Below are positions 17,857 through 25,422 of a stretch of 64,000 nt of DNA, in pieces (the stretch's first letter is position 1; each line of letters opens with the position of its first letter). The position numbers were made by a program, and so were the translations under genes. The stretch comes from JANQSP01 sp965237565 (GTDB lineage: Bacteria > Bdellovibrionota > Bdellovibrionia > Bdellovibrionales > UBA1609). Under the pieces are notes generated by a model, which was not told the DNA's origin, did not search any database, and saw only the letters and a list, made by a program, of their open reading frames with translations. The stretch covers positions 930,001-994,000 of the forward strand of contig OZ250145.1 in assembly GCA_965237565.1 (NCBI GenBank), given 5' to 3'.

Positions 17857-20400
17857 ATGAAAAAAATTTATCTTGTAGATGTCAGTTCCTTATTTTTCCG
17901 ATCCTATTACGCTATACCCAGCCATTTGAACAGTCCATCAGGTTTGCCAACCAATGCACTTTATGGATTTTTGGGCATCACCATTCGGTTTTTGCGTGAG
18001 TATTCTTCCAAACACATTGTGTATTGTTTTGATCACAAAAAGCCTTCTTTTCGTTTGAAAATTTATTCTGAATACAAAGCCAATCGAGAGGAGATGCCAG
18101 AAGATTTGCAAGTGCAAATCCCTTATATCAAGAAGCTCACAACTGCTTTGGGAATTCCTTCTGTGGAAAAAGCGGGCTACGAGGCTGATGATCTCATTGG
18201 TAGTTTGGCTCTTCGAGCAAAAAAACAGAAATTCAAAGTAATCATTGTGAGTGGAGATAAAGATTTTGCCCAGATAGTTGATTCTTCTATTACTCTTTAT
18301 GACCCTATGAGAGAAATCAGTTATGACAAAATTGGTGTGCAAAAAAAATGGGGTATTTTACCTAAGCAAATGATTGATTATCTTGCTTTAGTTGGAGACA
18401 GCAGTGACAACATTCCTGGTGTTTTTGGCATAGGACCGAAGGGGGCTATAAAACTTCTTGAGCAATATGGAACTTTGGAAAAAATGTATCAAAAATTAAA
18501 AGACATTCCGAATAAAATGGCTGAGAAACTAAAAGCTTCCAAAAAGGAAGCTTTTTTATCTCAGAAGCTGGCACAAATTGTATGCGACGTGGATCTGAAA
18601 AAGGAAGTACCTTCATTTGAAAAACAAGAAATGCACGCAGAACAGTTAAGAGATCTTTTAAAAGAGTTGGGCTTTAAAACTTTTGAAAAAAAGTTGTTTC
18701 CAGAAAATAAATCGGACCAGTCAGAAAAGCATACCACCCGCTCACGTCCTGTCAGGGATCGCTTACCTTCCAATTTAAAAGTGCATGAATGTGACTGGAA
18801 GGAATTGAAACAAATGATTCAATCTTATAGTCAGGTGTGGGTTTTTTCAGTCGGAACAGATCATTTTCTTTCTTATAAAAATCGTATCATAAGCTTGAAA
18901 GGCCATGATTTGCAAAAAATTGGACATTGGTTTTCAGATATCAGAGTGGCTTGGTGTGGTCATGATCTGAAAAAAATTTGGAAGCAATTTGATTGCACTC
19001 ACCCCGTTCCTCACTGGTGTTCTATGATGGGAAGCTACCTGATAGAATCTTCGCCACCAGGAAATTTTTCACAAATTTGTGAGAGATATCTGGATTGTGA
19101 GATCAATGATGCAACTTTACCGGGAGAGTACTACCAAGCTCATAAAATTTTGCAAAAAAAATTGATTAGTCGTTTGACTGATTTGGGTATCATCAATGTT
19201 TATCAAGAGGTAGAATTACCCTTGATTACGGTTTTATTTGAAATGGAAAGAAAAGGGATTTCCATTGATAAAAAAGAATTAAAAAACCAAGCCCAAGAGG
19301 TAAAGCAACAACTCTTACAACTGGAAGAAAAAATTTTTGATTATTCAAAACATGAATTTAATTTATCTAGTCCCAAGCAACTGGCTGATGTGTTGTTCAA
19401 AGAGATGGGATTGAATCCAATTAGAAAAACCAAGACAGGCTATTCGACTGATAATGAAGTATTGAACAAGTTGAAGGAGCAACACCAAGTGATCCCTTTC
19501 ATTATCAAACATCGAGAGCTTTTTAAATTGAAGACTACTTATTTGGAAGCTCTGCCTCCGCTGGTGAAAAAAGAAACGGGGAGAATACACACTCACTTTC
19601 GACAAGCTTTGACAAGTACAGGACGTCTTTCCAGTATCCATCCCAACTTACAAAATATTCCCATTAAAACCCAACAAGGAAAAAAAGTTCGAAGAGCCTT
19701 TGTTGCTCCCAAAGGTTTCCAATTAATTTCTGCAGATTATTCGCAAATTGAGTTGAGAATTTTGGCTCACATTACAGAAGATCCAGCTCTATGTACGTCT
19801 TTTGCGAATGATTTGGACATCCATCAGGCTACAGCTAGTGAAATTTATTCCGTTCCCATCAAGAAAGTAGATGCCAATCTTAGACGATGTGCCAAAGCTA
19901 TTAATTTTGGATTGATATACGGTCAAGGGGCCTACTCTCTCTCTGAATCCCTTGGCATATCCGTGGCGGAAGCGAAGGACATCATCAAGAGATATTTTCA
20001 AAAATTTAGGAAGGTGAGGGAATATATGGAATCCGTTGTGGAAGAGGCGAAAAAAGCGGGTTATGTTTCCACCCTTTTTGGTCGTCGTCGTTTCATTAAA
20101 GAATTATCTGCTTCAAGATTTCAAATCAAAAAATTTGGAGAACGTGTCGCCATCAATACCCCAGTTCAAGGAACAGCTAGCGACCTTGTAAAAATGGCGA
20201 TGATTCAGTTGAGAAATAATCTTTACTCTCCCATTTTGCTACAAATACATGATGAGTTACTATTTGAATGTGAAACGGCTTTGATAGAAGAAGAAAGCGA
20301 ATACATTAAAAAGATTATGGAGAATGTGGTCTCTTGGAAAGTTCCCTTGAGAGTGAATATCAGCAAGGGGAAAAATTGGGAGATAGCTCACTCCTCTTGA
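17857..20400 (+). CDS. polA: DNA polymerase I
   Basis: 847 residues. The N-terminal 5'-nuclease/FEN domain (1-290) has SSLFFRSYYAIP, FDHKKPSFR, YEADDLIGSLA and SGDKDF. The central 3'-5' exonuclease-like domain (about 310-480) starts VWVFSVGTDHFL where active enzymes have a DxE motif, so proofreading is probably lost, as in Taq and Bacillus enzymes. The polymerase domain has motif A (SADYSQIELRIL, Asp627), motif B (RRCAKAINFGLIYGQG) and motif C (QIHDELLFE, Asp799). Used in gap filling and Okazaki fragment maturation. A tandem array follows its stop codon. Confidence 0.96.
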   Translation: MKKIYLVDVSSLFFRSYYAIPSHLNSPSGLPTNALYGFLGITIRFLREYSSKHIVYCFDHKKPSFRLKIYSEYKANREEMPEDLQVQIPYIKKLTTALGIPSVEKAGYEADDLIGSLALRAKKQKFKVIIVSGDKDFAQIVDSSITLYDPMREISYDKIGVQKKWGILPKQMIDYLALVGDSSDNIPGVFGIGPKGAIKLLEQYGTLEKMYQKLKDIPNKMAEKLKASKKEAFLSQKLAQIVCDVDLKKEVPSFEKQEMHAEQLRDLLKELGFKTFEKKLFPENKSDQSEKHTTRSRPVRDRLPSNLKVHECDWKELKQMIQSYSQVWVFSVGTDHFLSYKNRIISLKGHDLQKIGHWFSDIRVAWCGHDLKKIWKQFDCTHPVPHWCSMMGSYLIESSPPGNFSQICERYLDCEINDATLPGEYYQAHKILQKKLISRLTDLGIINVYQEVELPLITVLFEMERKGISIDKKELKNQAQEVKQQLLQLEEKIFDYSKHEFNLSSPKQLADVLFKEMGLNPIRKTKTGYSTDNEVLNKLKEQHQVIPFIIKHRELFKLKTTYLEALPPLVKKETGRIHTHFRQALTSTGRLSSIHPNLQNIPIKTQQGKKVRRAFVAPKGFQLISADYSQIELRILAHITEDPALCTSFANDLDIHQATASEIYSVPIKKVDANLRRCAKAINFGLIYGQGAYSLSESLGISVAEAKDIIKRYFQKFRKVREYMESVVEEAKKAGYVSTLFGRRRFIKELSASRFQIKKFGERVAINTPVQGTASDLVKMAMIQLRNNLYSPILLQIHDELLFECETALIEEESEYIKKIMENVVSWKVPLRVNISKGKNWEIAHSS

Positions 20401-20417
20401 TTGTTGCAGATGCCCCT

Positions 20418-20580
20418 GTTCCTTGTGGGTGGCGCTACTTTTTGCATATAACTTTGTTCCTTGTGGGTGGCGCTACTTTTTGCATATAACTTTGTTCTTT
20501 GTGGGTGGCGCTACTTTTTGCATATAACTTTGTTCCTTGTGGGTGGCGCTACTTTTTGCATATAACTTCGTTCCTTTTGG
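20418..20580. repeat. 38-bp tandem repeat array, four copies plus a partial fifth
   Basis: Copies start at 20418, 20456, 20494 and 20532, and a truncated fifth at 20570. The unit begins GTTCCTTGTGGGTGGCGC and ends TTGCATATAACTTT. Copy 3 has one C-to-T change; otherwise the copies are almost identical. There are no spacers, so it is not CRISPR. It begins 17 bp after the polA stop codon and fills most of the gap to the next gene. Confidence 0.95.
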
Positions 20581-20676
20581 CAATACATTTTATTCTGCTT
20601 CGTATTTTTCTTTAGTTCTTTTTTTATCTTGCCGATAGAAATGAATTCTCAAGCAAAATTATTTGGATCACTTATC

Positions 20677-21240
20677 ATGACTCGCAAAACAAATAGATAT
20701 GTTAAATTTCTGGGGAAAATATTACTCATTTTCGCTTTTGTCTTCACTCTATTAGGAAGCCATTTCTTATTGTTTCGTGAAGCTACAGAGAGTGAAAGTA
20801 GCAGGGCTCCAGCTTCCTATCGACTCCAAACACCTGAAGTAAAGAGTCGAGCTGAGACATTGATGGAAGAGGGAAAAAATTTGCACAGGTATGAATATTA
20901 TGAAACGGCCAATAAAAAATTTTCAGAATTGTTAAAAAAATATCCTTATACAGGTTATGCACAAGAAGCTTCTTTTTTATTAGCAAAGGGCTTGTTTATT
21001 GAAAAAAATTTTCGTCGGAGTGAGCAAGTCATTCAGCGTTTGAAAGAGCTTGATGCTACATCAGTTTGGTTTGGATACAGTCTTTTAATTCTGGCTCGTA
21101 TTTATGAAGAGAGAGGGGAAAGAAGCAAAGCTTCCCAGCTTTACCGAGAAGTAACATTGAATTTTGATGACAATGATTTAAATGAAGAAGCTTTTTTCTT
21201 TTTAGAGCAGATGGCGCTATCAGGTAATGAATCGTTTTGA
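20677..21240 (+). CDS. Membrane-anchored TPR-like protein
   Basis: A basic N-terminus and one membrane helix (KFLGKILLIFAFVFTLLGSHF) precede a helical, TPR/YfgM-like region: YYETANKKFSELLKKYPYTG, then ASFLLAKGLFIEKNFRRSEQ and ARIYEERGERSKASQLYREV. Such proteins usually act as periplasmic or envelope scaffolds. The ribosome site is weak for every candidate start; ATG 20677 gives a normal anchor, while 20641 and 20629 give longer N-termini. Convergent with the SUMF1-like lipoprotein. Confidence 0.65.
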   Translation: MTRKTNRYVKFLGKILLIFAFVFTLLGSHFLLFREATESESSRAPASYRLQTPEVKSRAETLMEEGKNLHRYEYYETANKKFSELLKKYPYTGYAQEASFLLAKGLFIEKNFRRSEQVIQRLKELDATSVWFGYSLLILARIYEERGERSKASQLYREVTLNFDDNDLNEEAFFFLEQMALSGNESF

Positions 21241-21259
21241 TGTATCAACCAGCGAGCAT

Positions 21260-22402
21260 TTATGGTTGAAAAACACAACGAAATCCAATATCAGATCTCG
21301 CTGCAGTTCTGCTAGATGAAGTATCTACTGAGAAGATACCGGAATCTCTGCGTCGAGAACCTCCGCGTATGATGGTTTCATCAAATGAACGAATGCGAGC
21401 GTAGCCAAGGCCTCCATAGTAGTTAATTCTTTCTCTGTCGCTCAAAATGCTGTAGTCCCTTTCCGATCCAAATAAGTCTTCCAATTCTCTTGGCAGTTCA
21501 TAAATAAAACCGTCATATGGGACAGGCAAGCTACTAATACTATGCTTGACTATTTCTGACAGATTACCAGCAAAGTCCCATACATACTCTCCATTGGGGA
21601 GCCGATGTGTGCGTTTGTTTTTACTCCACCGTGCTTTAGTATCACTGTCGTCACTACTACTTTTGATGCCAGAGACAGATCCAACGTTGAGAAGATTACC
21701 ATCTTCTATGGTGATCGTATCTTTGGACCAATTTTCGTCTGTGAGCTCAATATGTCTGGCAATTGTTTGCCATTGTTTATTGCTAATCAAGGTATAGCCG
21801 GCTCCGTTTTCTTCACAAAATTGGATGGCTTCTTGCAGAGTCACACGAGTGATCAAATATCCAGATGCTAGAGATTTTGCCTCAAGAATCACTCCAGAGC
21901 GTTTGAACCGATCATTGAAATCGCTTTCTGATCTCACCTTCGCTTCATACTTCATTACGCAAAAAGCCTCTCCGTAAAAGTTGTCCAATTCCGGAACTCC
22001 TACATAACCAGCTGGGCATTCAAAATAATTGATAACTTGTTTGCAACGCGAGGCTCCTCCTCCTTGAGAGGCAGCGATTTGAAATCTTTCTCTTTGGTTC
22101 ACAATCCCACTGAGGTCCACAGAGGTTTCCCATATTCCCCTGTTGCAAGTGGGGAACTCAAGAACTGGTTCGCTCTCAAAGTAAAGTTTTACTTCATCGT
22201 TGTCTCTTTCACAGGTTCCAGATACTTCGTATTCACTGATATTTCGGCTGTTGCTATCTTCAGGCGTATCAATGGTAACTCTCACTTCTCTTCCACTAGA
22301 ACAATTCATTTCATCGGGTGCAACATTACGCGGAAGCGTGGTTAGATCTTCACAAGCAATCAAAACAAACAAAGACAAGAAAACAAAAATACTCAATTTC
22401 AT
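21260..22402 (-). CDS. Lipoprotein with C-terminal SUMF1/formylglycine-generating-enzyme-like domain
   Basis: A lipobox ending LIAC (Cys17) is preceded by AAGGAAG 7 nt upstream of the ATG. Residues about 40-130 look like an Ig-like beta domain. From about 140 (FCVMKYEAKV) onward the protein matches the SUMF1 fold: VTLQEAIQFCEENG, LISNKQWQTIARHIE, GEYVWDFAGNLSEIV, IRGGSRRRDSG, ARSDIGFRCV. In related surface proteins this fold is structural rather than enzymatic, and the oxidase cysteines of true formylglycine generators are not evident. Probably an outer-membrane or surface lipoprotein. Confidence 0.75.
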   Translation of the reverse strand: MKLSIFVFLSLFVLIACEDLTTLPRNVAPDEMNCSSGREVRVTIDTPEDSNSRNISEYEVSGTCERDNDEVKLYFESEPVLEFPTCNRGIWETSVDLSGIVNQRERFQIAASQGGGASRCKQVINYFECPAGYVGVPELDNFYGEAFCVMKYEAKVRSESDFNDRFKRSGVILEAKSLASGYLITRVTLQEAIQFCEENGAGYTLISNKQWQTIARHIELTDENWSKDTITIEDGNLLNVGSVSGIKSSSDDSDTKARWSKNKRTHRLPNGEYVWDFAGNLSEIVKHSISSLPVPYDGFIYELPRELEDLFGSERDYSILSDRERINYYGGLGYARIRSFDETIIRGGSRRRDSGIFSVDTSSSRTAARSDIGFRCVFQP

Positions 22403-22513
22403 TAAGGGCTTCCTTCAAAAGAGTAAAGACCTACAATTCTAAAAATTAGCATAAGATACTTGTTAGTTAAAATAAACACTTTATGTGTATGGACTAAGGG
22501 TTATATGAATAGA

Positions 22514-23755
22514 CTAATGGCCAGATAAGAATTTTTTGGGCATTTCTTTAGAGGTTCTGGCCCCCATTTTTTTTATTTTCTCTAGTTTGGAAACTATGTT
22601 TCCTTTTCCTGTGGAAAGTTTGTTCACAGCAGAGCTATAGCTGTTTTCTGCCTTTTTTAAATGATCTCCAATGTTATCTAGATCCCTTGTAAAGGAAGTA
22701 AATTTGTCGTACAGCATTCCACTGGCAAGAGCAATCTCAATAGTGTTTCGATTTAGTTTCTCTCTTTTCCAGATGGATTCAACGGTCTTTAATGTAGCCA
22801 AAAGAGTGGTGGGGCTGACAATGATGATTGATTGATTCCAGCAAAATTCAAAAATCGAACGGTCTTTTTGCAATGCTAGAGAAAAAGCTCCTTCTATAGG
22901 AAAGAACATCAGTACAAACTCAGGTGTATTTAAATGTTCTGAAAATTGGTATTTCTTCTCACTCAACTGGGTGGAGTGAGTACGAATAGATTTAATGAAT
23001 TGCTCCAAATACATCTTTTTTTGTTCGTCCGAATCAGATGAAATAAATTTTTCATAGTGAGTTAGAGAAACTTTTGAATCAATCACAATTTGTTTTTCAT
23101 CAGGAAGCTTTATGATGACATCTGGTTTTTGCAGATGACCCTGCTCATCTTTCATTTGAAATTCTTTTCCTTGTGTGGAATAGTGCTCATTTTCTTTCAG
23201 TCCTGAGGCTTCCAGAATCGTACTCAGAATCATTTCACCCCATTGTCCTTGAGCCTTTACATCTCCTTTGAGAGTTTTGGAAAGGTGTCGTGTTTCATTT
23301 TTTAATTCGCTATGCACTTCACAAAGATTCCTAATTTGTTCTTTTAAAGAGTGTTGTTCTTTTGAGTGTTCTACGTAAGTAGATTCCACTTTGGTTTGAA
23401 AAGATTCAATTTTTTCTTTCAAGGGAAGCAAAAGATTGGAAATATTTTTTTGTGCCTCTGCTTCAAATTTTTTGGACTTGCTGTCCAAAATTTCCTGACT
23501 GAGATTTTTAAAACGCTCCTCAAATTGCTTTTGCATGGATTGCTGATTTTCGCTCTGGGTGGTGAGTTTTGTAACTTGTTTTTCCAGATGTACATTGTCT
23601 TTACGAAAATTTTCGATCTCGTTTTCTAATTTTTCATTTTCTTGTTTTGTGCTGTGAAACAAAGTCTTATAGTGCTTTTCTTTGAGCATCCGCCAGAACA
23701 AGAAAACACACAAAACGGAGACAATTCCCGCAGCAGGAAGAAGAGGCACTAGCAC
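22514..23755 (-). CDS. rmuC: DNA recombination protein RmuC
   Basis: N-terminal membrane helix (AAGIVSVLCVFLFW), a long coiled coil to about residue 170, then the RmuC nuclease-like domain: GQWGEMILSTILEASGL, KPDVIIKLPDEKQIVIDSKVSL, FPIEGAFSLALQKD and SPTTLLATLKTVESIW. RmuC limits recombination-dependent rearrangement of inverted repeats. The start is a GTG placed directly after the TAA of the upstream lipoprotein gene, so the two are probably co-translated. Confidence 0.9.
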   Translation of the reverse strand: MLVPLLPAAGIVSVLCVFLFWRMLKEKHYKTLFHSTKQENEKLENEIENFRKDNVHLEKQVTKLTTQSENQQSMQKQFEERFKNLSQEILDSKSKKFEAEAQKNISNLLLPLKEKIESFQTKVESTYVEHSKEQHSLKEQIRNLCEVHSELKNETRHLSKTLKGDVKAQGQWGEMILSTILEASGLKENEHYSTQGKEFQMKDEQGHLQKPDVIIKLPDEKQIVIDSKVSLTHYEKFISSDSDEQKKMYLEQFIKSIRTHSTQLSEKKYQFSEHLNTPEFVLMFFPIEGAFSLALQKDRSIFEFCWNQSIIIVSPTTLLATLKTVESIWKREKLNRNTIEIALASGMLYDKFTSFTRDLDNIGDHLKKAENSYSSAVNKLSTGKGNIVSKLEKIKKMGARTSKEMPKKFLSGH

Positions 23756-24091
23756 TTAGTAGTCATCCGTGTTTTTCTCTTTGCACTTTTTGAATAGACT
23801 GGGGATGCTATCGATACAGTAAGGTGCTACGATATTCCCTTCTTTGCATGATCTGTAGCTCCGCTCATAAAAAGATATGGCATTATTCGTTGAACTCTCA
23901 GAGCAATCTGCATCGGGGAGGACACAGCGACAGTAGATGGTGCAACCATCGGTCATGGCTCCACAGTAGCCCGGAAAATTGTACTCACCATCATTGGTCT
24001 TCACAGAAATGCTTGTGTAGGGGAGCATGGTGCAGGAGGAGAGAAGGAGACAGATGAGCAGAGGAAAAAGCGTTAGAATGAAATTTTTCAC
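23756..24091 (-). CDS. Small Cys-rich lipoprotein
   Basis: From GTG 24091 the protein starts with a good lipoprotein signal (MKNFILTLFPLLICLLLSSC, Cys20). A longer start at TTG 24127 is possible but adds nothing recognisable. The mature domain of about 90 residues holds ten cysteines (GYCGAMTDGCTIYCRCVLPD and others), suggesting a disulfide-stabilised fold. Its stop codon abuts the rmuC start codon. Family unknown. Confidence 0.6.
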   Translation of the reverse strand: MKNFILTLFPLLICLLLSSCTMLPYTSISVKTNDGEYNFPGYCGAMTDGCTIYCRCVLPDADCSESSTNNAISFYERSYRSCKEGNIVAPYCIDSIPSLFKKCKEKNTDDY

Positions 24092-24308
24092 TTCCCAAAG
24101 TGTAAAATTTAGAGAAAAAAGTGTCAAGCTGTCTAGTGTTGTGATGGTTTCTGATCTAGGATGAGTGAAAAATATGAATTTTTTACAAATTCATCATTTT
24201 TTTTCAGTCTTTTTTGATTTTAATGATAAAACCTTTGTTGTAGAGCCTTTTTGGAGCGAAAAAGTTTTTGCCTCGCTCAAACATTGCCTAACTTGGGTTT
24301 TAAGAATT

Positions 24309-24734
24309 ATGAGACGAACACTGATTTTGGTATTACTTTTCACTTTGGCTTCGGCTCCGAGCTTCTCCTTGGCAGATGATTTGCTTGATTTTGAAGCAGA
24401 GTATCTGGGAGAGGTAGATTGTTCCACTGTTTTTGATCCTTCTGTGGTAAATTGTCACAATGTAATGGCATTTTTAGAAAGTTACCAAAGCTCAATCGAC
24501 TCCTCATCCTCTCTTTTTGTTGAATCGGCTGAGAGACTTTTAGAAAAAACAGCTTTCATTGCCAATTCTTCGACAAAGACCGACTCACAGGATAAAGCTC
24601 AAGATTCTACTCTGCAATTAGATCTCGTTCAGGCAATAGAACAAATGAAGAAAAACAAAAACATGCTCTCCTGTATGCATTCTAAAATCAATGAAGTTTT
24701 GAATGGTTGTCTAAGCGAGAGTAGAGATTTGTAA
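24309..24734 (+). CDS. Small secreted protein, unknown
   Basis: ATG 24309 gives a clean Sec signal peptide (MRRTLILVLLFTLASAPSFSLA). The longer frame from 24165 would put 48 unrelated residues before it. The mature part, about 120 residues, is mostly helical with four cysteines (DCSTVFDPSVVNC early, SCMHSKINEVLNGC late), which could pair N- to C-terminus. No family recognised. Convergent with dps. Confidence 0.6.
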   Translation: MRRTLILVLLFTLASAPSFSLADDLLDFEAEYLGEVDCSTVFDPSVVNCHNVMAFLESYQSSIDSSSSLFVESAERLLEKTAFIANSSTKTDSQDKAQDSTLQLDLVQAIEQMKKNKNMLSCMHSKINEVLNGCLSESRDL

Positions 24735-24744
24735 CAAATCAGCT

Positions 24745-25218
24745 CTATGAATCGATAAGGCTTCTCAACATCCAAGCTGTTTTTTCGTGGTAGCCGATGC
24801 GATCAACCAATAAACTGCTTGTTCCTTGGTCGTTGGCCTCTCCAAGAAGTGACAAAATTTCTTTGGCTCTTTTTGTGACTTGTTCATGATCTTTTAAAAG
24901 ATTTTTGATCATCTCAGAAGCTTCAACATCTTTGGATGTATCGTTTTTTATTTTGCTCATTTCTAAAAACTCTTGGTAGGAGCCGGGAGCTTTCACATTT
25001 AGTGTTCTAACTCTTTCGGCAATTTGGTCCGCAGCCTCTACCAAGGCCTTGTATTGCTTCTCAAACATGTGGTGCAAAGTTTGAAACATAGGCCCCACAA
25101 CGTTCCAGTGATACTTATGAGTCTTCAAATATAGGGTATAAGTGTCTGCCAATAGGTGGCAAAGACTATTCGCAATTTCCAGTCTTTTGCTTTCCTTAAT
25201 TCCCGTATCCAAATTCAT
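24745..25218 (-). CDS. dps: Dps-family ferritin-like DNA-binding protein
   Basis: 157-residue four-helix protein that oxidises and stores iron and shields DNA. The Dps ferroxidase residues are at the right spacing: His37 (KYHWNVVGP), His49 (LHHMFE), Asp64 and Glu68 (EAADQIAERV). The ribosome site AGAGG lies before ATG 25218. The upstream region has a promoter overlapping a perfect palindrome, described separately. Dodecamer formation and DNA binding are family knowledge, not visible here. Confidence 0.92.
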   Translation of the reverse strand: MNLDTGIKESKRLEIANSLCHLLADTYTLYLKTHKYHWNVVGPMFQTLHHMFEKQYKALVEAADQIAERVRTLNVKAPGSYQEFLEMSKIKNDTSKDVEASEMIKNLLKDHEQVTKRAKEILSLLGEANDQGTSSLLVDRIGYHEKTAWMLRSLIDS

Positions 25219-25237
25219 GAGAGCCTCTTTCTTAGGT

Positions 25238-25284
25238 ATTTAACTTTTTTTTGACTCATCTTTCAAGAAATTTATTTCTTGAAA
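25238..25284 (-). promoter_or_regulatory. dps promoter with a 24-bp palindrome over the -35 box
   Basis: On the minus strand TTGAAA (25266 to 25261) and TTAAAT (25243 to 25238) are 17 nt apart, a normal sigma-70 spacing, and lie just upstream of the dps ribosome site. The -35 box forms one end of a perfect palindrome: arms TTTCAAGAAAT (25261-25271) and ATTTCTTGAAA (25274-25284) around a TT centre. It does not match the Fur or PerR consensus. A repressor site for an oxidative-stress or iron regulator is a reasonable inference. Confidence 0.55.
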
Positions 25285-25422
25285 ACAAGAATCCTTCGCA
25301 TAAAGTATAAAGAGGTTGAAGGAAAGCACAAATTGACTAAAGTAATGGATAAATTCAGTGAGCTGGATGCATTAGTTTGTAGTGGAGTGAACAATGAAGG
25401 CCAGTCCTGAGGGCAAATGCAT

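Noticed and set aside
20418..20580. CRISPR array or attenuator series
   Set aside because: No spacers, and the unit forms no convincing stem-loop with a U-tract.
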